21,294 nt of DNA from Clostridiales bacterium. Lineage in GTDB: Bacteria > Bacillota > Clostridia > Oscillospirales > Oscillospiraceae. The notes under the pieces are model-generated. The model was given only the letters and a program-made list of their open reading frames with translations. It ran no database searches and was not told where the DNA came from. The DNA is taken from assembly GCA_003533405.1 (NCBI GenBank), contig DQDL01000117.1:14336-35629 (forward strand), in the 5' to 3' direction. Within the stretch, counting starts at the first letter, position 1. Every line of letters starts with the position of its first letter. A program made the translations under genes and the position numbers. This document shows positions 5,444 to 12,673 of this stretch, piece by piece.

Positions 5444-6774
5444 TGAACGAATCGGACAATGCCCTTCGCATCGAGGCGACGGTCATCGGCACACTTCTGC
5501 AGGACAGCAGCCGCATTGGCGAGGTAGTCGCCGAGTTGAATCCTTCGGACTTCGGGCAGAACATGACCCGCGCGATCTATGATGTCATCTGCAATTTGCA
5601 CTTTGCCGGAGCTCCCATAAACGCAGTTACGGTGCTGCACGAGCTGGGCGACGAGTGGACGGAGGCTATTGCGGAGATGCGCAAGTATACGACGGACGAG
5701 GTCGTGTACTACGCAAACATGGTCAAGGAAGAAAACCGACTGCACAGCATTCGTGCCGCTGCGATGGGTGTGTCATCCGCCGCAAATCTGTCCGACGCTG
5801 CAAAAGGCATCGACCGCCTTAATACCTTGGTGATGAACCGCCGGAGTGCGGAGGTAGTCTCCAGCTCCGATGCCGCACGGGATTTTCTCTCTACGCCGGA
5901 AAAGGCGGAGTATCTGCCGTGGGGCTTTAAGGCGCTCGACGAATATGTCGACTGCGAGCTCGGCGACTTTGTTGTCATCGGTGGCTACCCGTCGGCGGGT
6001 AAAACACTTTTGTCTATCCAGTTTGCACTTGAAATGGCAAAGCGCTACCGTGTCGGCTACTTTTCGCTTGAGACAAGCCCGAAGAAGCTGACCAACCGCA
6101 TAATGTCGCACCTGTCTGCCGTGCCGCTGTCCAGCATCAAGCACAGGGAGCGGCTCAGCAAGGATGACTGGAAGGATCTCGCCGCAGCGGTCGAGAAGTT
6201 CAACGGCCTTGCCCTTGACATGGTCGACGCCGGCGGCATGACCGTCCGAGACATTCAGGCGCTCACGCTAAACAAGCAATACCAAGTCGTTTTTGTCGAC
6301 TATCTGCAGCTGCTCAACGCCCAAGGCGCTACCCGATATGAGCAGGTCACGAACATTTCGCAGGCGCTGCACACCATGGCTCGTGTGAACAAGGTCACAG
6401 TGATCGCCCTTGCGCAGCTCGCCCGCCCCGACAAATCGCAGGGTAAGCCTCAGCCGCCCACCATGTCGTCGTTCAGAGAATCCGGCCAGATAGAGCAGGA
6501 CGCAGACATTGCATTTCTGCTATGGCCCGCCGACCCGAACGACAATTCCTCAGACCGAGTTTTCAAGATAGGCAAGAACAAAGAGGGCGAGCGCATGAAG
6601 ATGGACATGCTCTTTGACGGCAAGACGCAAACGCTGCGACCACGGCCGGAGACGAAGGGCGAGCATTACCGTAAGATCCATAAGCAAATCAGAGAAGCTG
6701 CCAAAAGCAGCGCACCGCAGCAAATGTCGTTCACCGAACTCGGTGATGACGAAGGAGGTGAGTTGCCGTTTTGA
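5443..6774 (+). CDS. dnaB: DnaB-like replicative helicase
   Basis: ATP-dependent hexameric helicase (443 residues) that would unwind DNA at the phage fork. Residues 5-100 form the N-terminal helical domain of DnaB. The C-terminal RecA-like domain has Walker A GYPSAGKT (181-188), a catalytic Glu in YFSLET (near 210), Walker B VVFVDYLQLL (282-291), and the Arg-containing FRESGQIEQDAD (344-355). Length and motif order are normal for the family. The ATG at 5443 shares its A with the stop of the initiator gene and follows GGAGGTG by five bases, so the two are translationally coupled. Confidence 0.95.
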   Translation: MNESDNALRIEATVIGTLLQDSSRIGEVVAELNPSDFGQNMTRAIYDVICNLHFAGAPINAVTVLHELGDEWTEAIAEMRKYTTDEVVYYANMVKEENRLHSIRAAAMGVSSAANLSDAAKGIDRLNTLVMNRRSAEVVSSSDAARDFLSTPEKAEYLPWGFKALDEYVDCELGDFVVIGGYPSAGKTLLSIQFALEMAKRYRVGYFSLETSPKKLTNRIMSHLSAVPLSSIKHRERLSKDDWKDLAAAVEKFNGLALDMVDAGGMTVRDIQALTLNKQYQVVFVDYLQLLNAQGATRYEQVTNISQALHTMARVNKVTVIALAQLARPDKSQGKPQPPTMSSFRESGQIEQDADIAFLLWPADPNDNSSDRVFKIGKNKEGERMKMDMLFDGKTQTLRPRPETKGEHYRKIHKQIREAAKSSAPQQMSFTELGDDEGGELPF

Positions 6775-6983
6775 AGCCGACAGGAACTATCAGGGACATC
6801 GTCGTCGGGACGAAAATCAAGTTTGTCCCCGGTTTTCTCATCAAGAACAAAGACTTCCCCGAAGAACGGAAGCACCTGTTTCTCGTGACCGGCACTATCT
6901 GCTATGTCAATCACGAGCACAGGATGTTCCGAGCCGTCTATAAGTTGAACGGCCGCACCCTCGGTCAATCGTTTAAGTTTTGA
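6771..6983 (+). CDS. Small conserved phage protein, function unknown
   Basis: A 70-residue protein with alternating hydrophobic strands (GTKIKFVPGFLI, HLFLVTGTICYVNHEHRMFR), likely a small beta-barrel. I recall similar short proteins near replication genes of Clostridia phages but cannot name a family. The start is a TTG at 6771 that overlaps the helicase stop; GGAGG lies 12 bases upstream, a long spacing, so coupling to the helicase may matter. Confidence 0.6.
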   Translation: MKPTGTIRDIVVGTKIKFVPGFLIKNKDFPEERKHLFLVTGTICYVNHEHRMFRAVYKLNGRTLGQSFKF

Positions 6984-7007
6984 AAAATAAATATTCGGAG
7001 GTTATCC

Positions 7008-7766
7008 ATGAGAACAATTTGTGTAATCAATCTTAAAGGCGGCGTCGCAAAAACGGCAACGACCGTCAACATGGCCGCTATCCTTGCCCGCTGCCATAAA
7101 AAGTGTGTGCTCGTCATCGACGGCGATAGCCAGGCAAACACATCCGAGTTTTTCGCAAGTCAGGATGTGATGCCCTGCACCCTCACCGATGCGCTTCGTG
7201 GCGAGCCCGACGGCGGTAAGCTTGCAAAGCTGTGCATTGTGAAATCCAACTTTCCCGGCATTGACCTTCTCCCTGCCGATGACCGCTTGATGGATCTCGA
7301 CCTCAGTCAGATCTCCGGCGGCAAGGTCTACACCGACTGTCTGCGAGATCTCAAGGGGCTCATAGACTACGACTATGTGGTCATCGACTGCCCGCCGGCG
7401 TTCAACGCCGCCTCGGCCGCCGCACTTATCGCCGCCGATGAGGTCATCATCCCCATCAAGCTTGACGCATTTTCGCTCAGAGGCATGTCAAACCTCATGC
7501 AGCAGATAGCAAACATGCGTAAGCTCAATCCCAAGCTGAAGCTCTCCGGCATTCTTCCGACCATGTGGTACAAGTCGGAGAAGATCTCCGAGGCGATGAA
7601 TGTGCTTCTCAAGTCAAGTCTGCCGGTATTCCTACCCATTCGCCGCAGCAACAAGGTAGATGACATGACCTTTGCGCAAAAGCCACTTATCGTTTCATCC
7701 CCGCACTGCGGTGCAGCCGTCGATTATAAGCGTTTTGTCGCCCGTGTGGTAAAGGAGGCTAAGTGA
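7008..7766 (+). CDS. parA: ParA-type partition ATPase
   Basis: A 252-residue ATPase of the ParA/Soj family, which moves DNA cargo by ATP-dependent binding to the nucleoid. The deviant Walker A is KGGVAKTATT (10-19) with the signature lysine; VIDGDSQANTSEF follows as the A' motif, and YVVIDCPPAF is Walker B. There is no N-terminal DNA-binding domain, so this is the short, Soj/type Ib-like form. CGGAGG precedes the ATG. Its stop overlaps the ParB start, forming a parAB operon. In a prophage this suggests an extrachromosomal stage that must be segregated, or another ParB-dependent function. Confidence 0.93.
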   Translation: MRTICVINLKGGVAKTATTVNMAAILARCHKKCVLVIDGDSQANTSEFFASQDVMPCTLTDALRGEPDGGKLAKLCIVKSNFPGIDLLPADDRLMDLDLSQISGGKVYTDCLRDLKGLIDYDYVVIDCPPAFNAASAAALIAADEVIIPIKLDAFSLRGMSNLMQQIANMRKLNPKLKLSGILPTMWYKSEKISEAMNVLLKSSLPVFLPIRRSNKVDDMTFAQKPLIVSSPHCGAAVDYKRFVARVVKEAK

Positions 7767-9196
7767 TGGCATTCGATTTATCAAGCGTGCTTCGTGAAGC
7801 ATCCAGCACGCTGGATGCCTCCGACGGCAGAGAGCAGATAGAGTACATAGACATTTCTCTCATCAAAGCCGATACCCGCAACTTCTACAGCCTCGACGGC
7901 ATTGAAGATCTTGCGGCGAACATCGAGCTTTGCGGGCTGCAACAGCCTATACGAGTAAGGGCGGACAAGGACGGCACCTACACTGTCGTTTCCGGGCATC
8001 GTCGCCGTGCTGCTCTGAGCCTGCTTGCCGAAGAAGGCAAAACGCAGTTCAAGTCCGTTGCCTGCATCGTCGAGCATGGTGAAGTCTCCGCCGCCCTGCA
8101 GGAGCTGCGGCTGATATACGCAAACTCCGACACAAGACATATGTCGGCTGCTGACATTTCAAAGCAGGCGGAGCGAGTTGAAGCACTTCTGTATCAGCTC
8201 AAGGAGGAGGGTGTCGAGTTCCCCGGCAGGATGCGTGATCATGTTGCCGAAGCCTGCAAGGTATCGAAGTCGAAGCTGTCACGGCTCAAGGTCATTCGGG
8301 ACGGACTTATTCCCGAGTACACGGCAAATTTTGAGGCCGGCACGATCACCGAACAAGCCGCATATGCGCTTGCCAGATTGCCGGAGGCGTTGCAGCGCAG
8401 GCTGTTCAAAATCAATCCGACAATAGGCGGATACAATGTGGAGCAGATCGCCCGTGCGTATGCGTCGGGCAAGCGCTGGGAGCCGAAGCAGGCCTGTCCG
8501 GACGGCTCTCCCTGCAAGCGTGGCGATGCGTTCCTGCGTCATGATACCGAGTGTATGAGCTCTGAGGTCTGCGGCGGAAATAAGTGCTGCCTCAACTGTT
8601 CCTATGGCACATCGAGGTATTATGCATGCGACCGTTCCTGCGCAAAGCTTCAAAAGCTCCGCAAGAAAGAGCGTGACGAAGAAAAAGCCGCCATCGAAGC
8701 GGACGAAAGGAAGAAAAGGACGAAGCTGCTCAACGAGGTCAGAGTGTCATGTGAGCGCCTTGCCCGTGCCGCCGATGCCGCCGGTCTGCCGGATGATGCA
8801 CACCTGAGTACCTCACCTTATCGCTCCGGTTACTCGATCGGGATCATTCGCAAATTCGCTAAAGGTGACTTCGACGGCGCAAATATATACAGCAACGATT
8901 TTTCAGCAACGGAGATCCGCAATTACCCCGAAGTCTGCAAAACGCTCAAATGCTCGGCAGATTATATCGCCGGCCTGACCGACGAGCTGCAGCCGACTGC
9001 TGCCGAGCTGTCTGTGCAAACAGGTCTGCCCACTGCATCGGGATGGTACGCTGCACGGTTTTCTTGCGATGGCTTCACTATGCGTGAACTCGTATGGTAC
9101 GATAACTGCTTGAAAAAGTTCTATTTTGATAGCAGCCACGGTCGCAGCATCGAAGCGGAGTGTGTCGGGTGGGTGCGCCTTCCGGAGGATTTTTAA
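7766..9196 (+). CDS. parB: ParB-like partition protein with Cys-rich insert
   Basis: A 476-residue protein. Residues 26-125 are the ParB/Srx nucleotide-binding domain (GLQQPIRVR, VVSGHRRRAAL). Residues 126-235 are the helix-turn-helix DNA-binding region (VSKSKLSRLKVIRDG, ITEQAAYALARLP). Residues 244-292 then hold nine cysteines (244, 250, 263, 269, 274, 275, 278, 288, 292), probably a zinc-binding module, followed by a charged coiled-coil-like stretch. The last ~60 residues (GWYAARF ... GWVRLPEDF) look like a separate small phage domain. It is much longer than chromosomal ParB (about 280-300). AAAGGAGG precedes the ATG, which overlaps the parA stop. The 17-bp palindromes are candidate binding sites. 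Confidence 0.88.
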   Translation: MAFDLSSVLREASSTLDASDGREQIEYIDISLIKADTRNFYSLDGIEDLAANIELCGLQQPIRVRADKDGTYTVVSGHRRRAALSLLAEEGKTQFKSVACIVEHGEVSAALQELRLIYANSDTRHMSAADISKQAERVEALLYQLKEEGVEFPGRMRDHVAEACKVSKSKLSRLKVIRDGLIPEYTANFEAGTITEQAAYALARLPEALQRRLFKINPTIGGYNVEQIARAYASGKRWEPKQACPDGSPCKRGDAFLRHDTECMSSEVCGGNKCCLNCSYGTSRYYACDRSCAKLQKLRKKERDEEKAAIEADERKKRTKLLNEVRVSCERLARAADAAGLPDDAHLSTSPYRSGYSIGIIRKFAKGDFDGANIYSNDFSATEIRNYPEVCKTLKCSADYIAGLTDELQPTAAELSVQTGLPTASGWYAARFSCDGFTMRELVWYDNCLKKFYFDSSHGRSIEAECVGWVRLPEDF

Positions 9197-9206
9197 GGAG
9201 GATAAC

Positions 9207-9398
9207 ATGAATTTTGTACACGCATTGACTATCTGTGAAAACCTCGGAAGCAGCATGTTTTCCGAAAGAGAAAAAGCAAGAGCCGTTCACGCAGTCCTCT
9301 ACAGCGCTACACCGGTGACTGCATCCAACAGCGACCTGCTTATCAAGATATCCAAATGGCTGTTTGAGGCTAAATACGGCCATCTTTTGAATTTGTAA
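9207..9398 (+). CDS. Small helical hypothetical protein
   Basis: A 63-residue protein not recognised. It reads as three helices (FVHALTICENLGSSMF, EREKARAVHAVLYS, SDLLIKISKWLFEAKYGHLL). AAGGAGG lies just before the ATG at 9207, 10 bases after the parB stop, so it is in the same operon. The longer frame from 9126 overlaps parB and has no ribosome binding site. Confidence 0.7.
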   Translation: MNFVHALTICENLGSSMFSEREKARAVHAVLYSATPVTASNSDLLIKISKWLFEAKYGHLLNL

Positions 9399-9422
9399 AG
9401 AACGGTACTGGAGGGTCAAAGA

Positions 9423-9794
9423 ATGAGATTAATTGATGCAGATGCGTTATGGGACGATGTGCGCAGTGACTTAGGAAATGGAACGATCGAATTTCATGAA
9501 GCCGATATGATTGATGATTACCTAACTGTTGCTCCAAGCGCCGAAGCATTCGCTGGAAAGTGGATAAGTGTGCGTGATGCAATGCCGACCTACGGTCAGA
9601 CGGTGCTTGCTATTGTTAGCGGAAAACCGAGAGCCAATATTGAGCTCATAGGCGCATGTGCCCTTGCCGAATACTACGGCGACGAGGGATACTGGAATGT
9701 CGATGAATATCCCGGATGGGTCCACGCTAAAGTAACGCACTGGCTCCCTATACCTGAGTTGCCGCAAGTCAGCAAAACTAAGCGATGCTATTGA
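9423..9794 (+). CDS. DUF551-containing phage protein
   Basis: A 123-residue protein. The N-terminus MRLIDADALW is a very common opening of accessory phage proteins. Residues 46-115 match the DUF551 pattern: KWISVRDAMPTYGQTVL at its start and VTHWLPIPELP at its end. The function of this family is unknown. The gene follows the small helical gene with GGAGGG before the ATG and is followed by palindrome copy 2. Confidence 0.8.
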   Translation: MRLIDADALWDDVRSDLGNGTIEFHEADMIDDYLTVAPSAEAFAGKWISVRDAMPTYGQTVLAIVSGKPRANIELIGACALAEYYGDEGYWNVDEYPGWVHAKVTHWLPIPELPQVSKTKRCY

Positions 9795-9802
9795 TTAAAA
9801 TT

Positions 9803-9819
9803 GTGCCCGAATCGGGCAC
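9803..9819 (+). repeat. Dispersed 17-bp palindrome, copy 2
   Basis: GTGCCCGAATCGGGCAC lies 8 bases after the DUF551 gene stop and directly before the ribosome binding site GGAAAGGAG of the next gene. As RNA it could form a hairpin with a 7-8 bp stem. Confidence 0.9.
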
Positions 9820-9833
9820 GGAAAGGAGCTTTT

Positions 9834-10271
9834 ATGTTTATTGAAATTGGCGAGGCACTCATTGACTCTGAACGTATAGCGGCGGTATCGCCCGATCTGC
9901 ACGCTGTTGGTGTCGTTCGGGTACTCCTCACTAACGGCAAGACCTTTTGTGTGAAAGCGTATATGAGCGATGCCGAGGATGCCCTTACCGATGCCGGACT
10001 TATTACTTCCGATGATATGAGTTTATCCGCAAACGACATCGCTGCTCTCAAAGAGCTGCGAGCCATTGGTCGAAACTACATAGCAAAGGACAAAAGCGGC
10101 GCTGTGTACGCATTCATCGACCCGCCGGTCAGGTGCGGCGCATACTGGCAGCCCGCCGAGGAGTCCTCGGAGCGTGCCTACCGTGTATACTCCGGCGACT
10201 TTGAATGGCTGTCAACCCTCGATGCCGTAGCAGATATCAACGATCTGCTGGGCGCAAACGAGACTGAATAA
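9834..10271 (+). CDS. Hypothetical phage protein
   Basis: A 145-residue protein I do not recognise. The first 50 residues are beta-rich (FIEIGEALIDSERIAAVSP, RVLLTNGKTFCVKAY); the middle is helical (SANDIAALKELRAIGRNYIA) and the C-terminus acidic. The ATG at 9834 follows AAAGGAG. A longer frame begins inside the palindrome and is not supported. It is the first gene after palindrome copy 2 and precedes the HUH Rep gene. Confidence 0.7.
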   Translation: MFIEIGEALIDSERIAAVSPDLHAVGVVRVLLTNGKTFCVKAYMSDAEDALTDAGLITSDDMSLSANDIAALKELRAIGRNYIAKDKSGAVYAFIDPPVRCGAYWQPAEESSERAYRVYSGDFEWLSTLDAVADINDLLGANETE

Positions 10272-10299
10272 ACCCGACAAAAGACGGATGCCCTAAGGC

Positions 10300-10332
10300 T
10301 GCGGTCTGTTTTCTGCAAGGAGGCAGACCGCA
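10300..10332 (+). promoter_or_regulatory. Hairpin presenting the ribosome binding site of the HUH Rep gene
   Basis: TGCGGTCTG (10300-10308) pairs perfectly with CAGACCGCA (10324-10332) around a 15-base loop that contains AAGGAGG (10317-10323). The last paired base is the A of the start codon. This could control translation of the Rep gene. As DNA it could instead be a hairpin bound or nicked by the HUH protein itself. Confidence 0.7.
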
Positions 10333-11075
10333 TGGCAAAAACCAAATGGAAAAAGATAATCGTCGCCGGTCCGTTAGTAATGGAGACCGTTTATCCCGGC
10401 TGCGGCCGACATGACAGCCCCCGTGCGAGGGCGTCAAAGCGCAAGCTGTCATCGGAGGCGCAGAAGCGCATGAATGTAAAGTACAGCTATCAAAAGCTTG
10501 AGCTTATGCTCGCAGCAAATTTTCTTCCCGGAGATCTGATCGTAACGCTCACCTATGACGACCGACACCTGCCCCGCAGCCGTGAGGAGGCAAAGGCAAA
10601 GCTGAAGTATTTCAGGCAAAAGCTCAGCGCCGAGCGCCGCAAGGCCGGGCAGCCGTTCGTGATGTTCTGGAACTGCGAGCATGTCTCGGGCGCAGGCCGT
10701 TGGCATCACCACTGCGTGATCAACGCCACCGGCGACGACTACAAGCAGCTGCTCAAGCTATGGGGGCAGGGCGAAATCGAGATCACGCCGCTGCGTGTCG
10801 ACAAAGAAAAGAACTACTCGACGCTTGCCCGGTACATGTGCAAAGAGGCAACGGACAAGCTCGGGCAACGCTGTTGGTCATACACTCGGGGTGCCCTCAA
10901 GCCTGAGGTTGAGACCTTCAGAGTTAACAGCGATACTACGCTCGAAGCGCCCGAGGGCAGCATGGTCATTGAGGAGGTGACCGACCGCACCGAGTACGGC
11001 GCATACCAATTCATTAAATACTTAGGCGCACACATTCCTCGCCGGACGCATGTCCGTCGGCGTCGAAGGACATAA
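10332..11075 (+). CDS. HUH endonuclease, rolling-circle Rep-like
   Basis: A 247-residue protein with the layout of HUH nicking enzymes. Motif 1 is VTLTYDD (71-77); W113-E116 (WNCEH) lies before the metal-binding motif RWHHHCVIN (H125-H127); a catalytic-type Y168-x-x-K171 (ARYMCKEA) follows a typical LKLWGQGEIEITPLRVD segment. HUH enzymes nick one strand and stay joined to the 5' end through the tyrosine; in small phages and plasmids they start rolling-circle replication. The C-terminus ends in a run of arginines (RRTHVRRRRRT). The start codon is part of the hairpin at 10300-10332. Presence beside a DnaB module is unusual. Confidence 0.82.
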   Translation: MAKTKWKKIIVAGPLVMETVYPGCGRHDSPRARASKRKLSSEAQKRMNVKYSYQKLELMLAANFLPGDLIVTLTYDDRHLPRSREEAKAKLKYFRQKLSAERRKAGQPFVMFWNCEHVSGAGRWHHHCVINATGDDYKQLLKLWGQGEIEITPLRVDKEKNYSTLARYMCKEATDKLGQRCWSYTRGALKPEVETFRVNSDTTLEAPEGSMVIEEVTDRTEYGAYQFIKYLGAHIPRRTHVRRRRRT

Positions 11076-11095
11076 CTTTTTATTTATTTTTCTGA
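11050..11095 (+). terminator. Possible terminator at the end of the HUH Rep gene
   Basis: ATGTCC (11050-11055) pairs with GGACAT (11068-11073) around a 12-base loop, and a T-rich run (CTTTTTATTTATTTTTC) follows. The stem overlaps the end of the coding region. Only six base pairs are certain, so it may be weak. Confidence 0.4.
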
Positions 11096-11124
11096 CTTGA
11101 AAATAGTATTATTTTTAGGAGAAA
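11076..11124 (+). promoter_or_regulatory. AT-rich island, possible promoter region
   Basis: About 45 bases of almost pure A/T lie between GC-rich coding regions. They contain TTGAAA (11098) and TATTAT (11107), but I find no pair at standard spacing. The island precedes a TTG-start gene with AGGAGG and may hold a promoter that needs a phage activator. Confidence 0.3.
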
Positions 11125-11139
11125 AGGAGGCTCAAAGCA

Positions 11140-11343
11140 TTGCAAACTCAGCGAAACTCTGATACAATGTTAACCGTAAGGGACGGATTTCTCGTCTGCC
11201 CCAACTGCCGCAGCAACAAGCGGCTTATGAAGATCCTACCTGATACGACCGCCGCCAATGTTGTGGCGTTCTGCCGGATATGCAAGGCAGAGAACATCGT
11301 GGATATAGACCATGGCCAGTGCTATTTAAGCCGGAGCCGATGA
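11140..11343 (+). CDS. Cys_rich_KTR-like zinc-ribbon protein
   Basis: A 67-residue protein with two CxxC knuckles, CPNC and CRIC, spaced like the Cys_rich_KTR family often found in Firmicutes mobile elements (LVCPNCRSNKRLMKI, DTTAANVVAFCRICKAENI). It probably binds one zinc ion; the family's role is unknown. The start is a TTG at 11140, nine bases after AGGAGG. It is the last gene before a strong terminator that divides early from late genes, and its final codons are part of that terminator stem. Such small zinc proteins can be transcription factors, but that is a guess here. Confidence 0.75.
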   Translation: MQTQRNSDTMLTVRDGFLVCPNCRSNKRLMKILPDTTAANVVAFCRICKAENIVDIDHGQCYLSRSR

Positions 11344-11379
11344 TTACGCAATGCGTATGTCGTCGGCTCCGGCTTTTTG
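11329..11379 (+). terminator. Strong terminator between early and late regions
   Basis: AGCCGGAGCCGA (11329-11340) pairs with TCGGCTCCGGCT (11363-11374), followed by TTTTTG. The loop contains a second palindrome, TACGCAATGCGTA (11345-11357), so the structure is nested. The late operon starts 20 bases later with no clear promoter, so late transcription must either pass this terminator or start nearby. Confidence 0.85.
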
Positions 11380-11398
11380 CGTTTGGAGGTGATAGCCC

Positions 11399-11803
11399 AT
11401 GAGCAAGAAGCCGCTGCGACCGTGCAAGCATGCCGGATGTTCTGCCCTTACCCGTGACGGTTGGTGCGCAAAGCACAAGCCCAAGTATCGCCGAAGCTCC
11501 TCAGCCGAGTACCACAAGCTTTATCTTCTGCCAATCTGGACGGATAAGCTCAGGCCGGAACAGCTCCTGCGTGAGCCGTTCTGCCGGGAATGTGCCAGGC
11601 AGTACCCGCCGGACGACCCGAGACACCGCACAAAGGCGACGGTCGTTGACCACATTGTTCCGCATCGTGGTGACTGGGCTTTGTTCGTTGACCCGTCAAA
11701 CCATCAGAGCCTGTGCAAATACCATCACGACCAAAAGACCATGAGGGAGCGCATCGAATACCCGAGAGAACGAGGGCGCTCGGTACAAGAGGACGACACT
11801 TGA
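11399..11803 (+). CDS. HNH endonuclease next to terminase
   Basis: A 134-residue nuclease. The HNH motif spans VVDHIVPHRGDW, SNHQSLCKYHHDQKT (about 80-113), with zinc-binding cysteine pairs CREC and the N-terminal CKHAGC and CAKH. In cos-type phages such as HK97, an HNH protein beside the terminase is needed for cutting at cos during packaging. Length and position match. GGAGGTGA precedes the ATG at 11399. It is the first gene of the late operon. Confidence 0.9.
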   Translation: MSKKPLRPCKHAGCSALTRDGWCAKHKPKYRRSSSAEYHKLYLLPIWTDKLRPEQLLREPFCRECARQYPPDDPRHRTKATVVDHIVPHRGDWALFVDPSNHQSLCKYHHDQKTMRERIEYPRERGRSVQEDDT

Positions 11804-11987
11804 TGCTTCGTCTGCGCCCGGGTCTGCTCTCGGGCACGCAGGGGCGTGCGCCGCCGTGGATGCACGAGCCCCGCAGGGGCTTTACCCCTCCCCCGGGTCG
11901 TTAAAATCCAGAGCGGCCTCAGCTGATACCCCGCACCCTATGGAGGGCAAGAAAAAGTCCCCGATGAAAACCCGAAAGGAGCACACC
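11804..11987 (+). other. Non-coding GC-rich spacer, probable cos region
   Basis: No credible gene lies in these 184 bases. They hold dense inverted repeats: GCACGC-AGGG-GCGTGC (11834-11849) and AGCCCC-GCA-GGGGCT (11867-11881), then the pyrimidine-rich run ACCCCTCCCCCGGGTCG (11884-11900). Phages with HNH-TerS-TerL order usually carry cos between HNH and TerS, often around such a C-rich run. The exact cut site cannot be read from the sequence. Confidence 0.5.
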
Positions 11988-12485
11988 ATGCCGGCAAGAG
12001 CAAAGTCGGTCAACAACATGACCAAGCATATGACCAAGGATGAGGCTAATGCCAGGGCTGCGGCCGAGACATCCGTTACTCCCGACAGCGTTCTCGACCC
12101 GGCTTCTCCTCCGAAATGTCTCGCAGGTGACAACACTGCCCGCCGGTATTGGCGGCGGATCCTGCTGGATGCCGCCGACTGCGAGCTGTACACGAAGCTT
12201 GACGGCGACACGCTTGCGCTCTACTGCTCAATGCTCAGCCGCCGCAACGCCATGAACAAGCTCCTCGTTGAGCTCATGGAGCTTGTTGACGACCAAAAAC
12301 GCAATGCCTCAGACCGGCTTGCGGTAGTTGACAAAATTGACGGTCTTTCTGCCAGGGCGCAGGCGCTCGAAAAGCTCCTGCTGACCTACGCAAAGGAGCT
12401 CGGTCTCACCCCCTCCGGCCGAGCTCAGCTTGCACGGAAGAAGGCCGTCGCCGAGGATGAATACAACGACCTATTCGGAGACTGA
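11988..12485 (+). CDS. terS: Terminase small subunit, P27 family
   Basis: A 165-residue DNA-recognition subunit that starts packaging by binding the phage DNA near cos. After a polar N-terminus come helices typical of the P27 family: ARRYWRRILLDAADCELYTKLD, LALYCSMLSRRNAMNKLL, and the C-terminal QALEKLLLTYAKELGLTPSGRAQLAR segment, which is the family hallmark. The ATG at 11988 follows AAAGGAG; the longer frame back to 11856 runs through the cos-like spacer. Confidence 0.88.
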   Translation: MPARAKSVNNMTKHMTKDEANARAAAETSVTPDSVLDPASPPKCLAGDNTARRYWRRILLDAADCELYTKLDGDTLALYCSMLSRRNAMNKLLVELMELVDDQKRNASDRLAVVDKIDGLSARAQALEKLLLTYAKELGLTPSGRAQLARKKAVAEDEYNDLFGD

Positions 12486-12499
12486 AAGAAGGTGTCCAC

Positions 12500-12673
12500 A
12501 TGAACAAGCATCGCAGGGTCCCTTATTGGCTCATCGCCGTACTGACCCTGATAAAGAACGAGTGCTCGAAAAATGAGCACTGCATAAACTGCCCAATCAA
12601 CGCCGCCTTTGACGGCGTGTGCCTGCTCGATGCCGCCAAGTTCCCCTCGCAATGGGAGCTGGAGCATGGCTAA
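12500..12673 (+). CDS. Small Cys-containing protein between TerS and TerL
   Basis: A 57-residue protein not recognised. It starts MNKHRRVPYWLIAVLTLIKN and has four cysteines at 22, 28, 31 and 41 (C-x5-C-x2-C-x9-C), suggesting a small metal-binding fold. AAGGTG lies before the ATG. Its last 8 bases overlap the TerL start, so it is translationally coupled between the two terminase subunits. Codon use matches its neighbours, which supports a real gene. Confidence 0.65.
   Translation: MNKHRRVPYWLIAVLTLIKNECSKNEHCINCPINAAFDGVCLLDAAKFPSQWELEHG

Noticed and set aside
7008..9196. Canonical chromosomal parS (TGTTTCACGTGAAACA) near parAB
   Set aside because: I looked for it by eye and did not see it, so the 17-bp palindrome was put forward instead.
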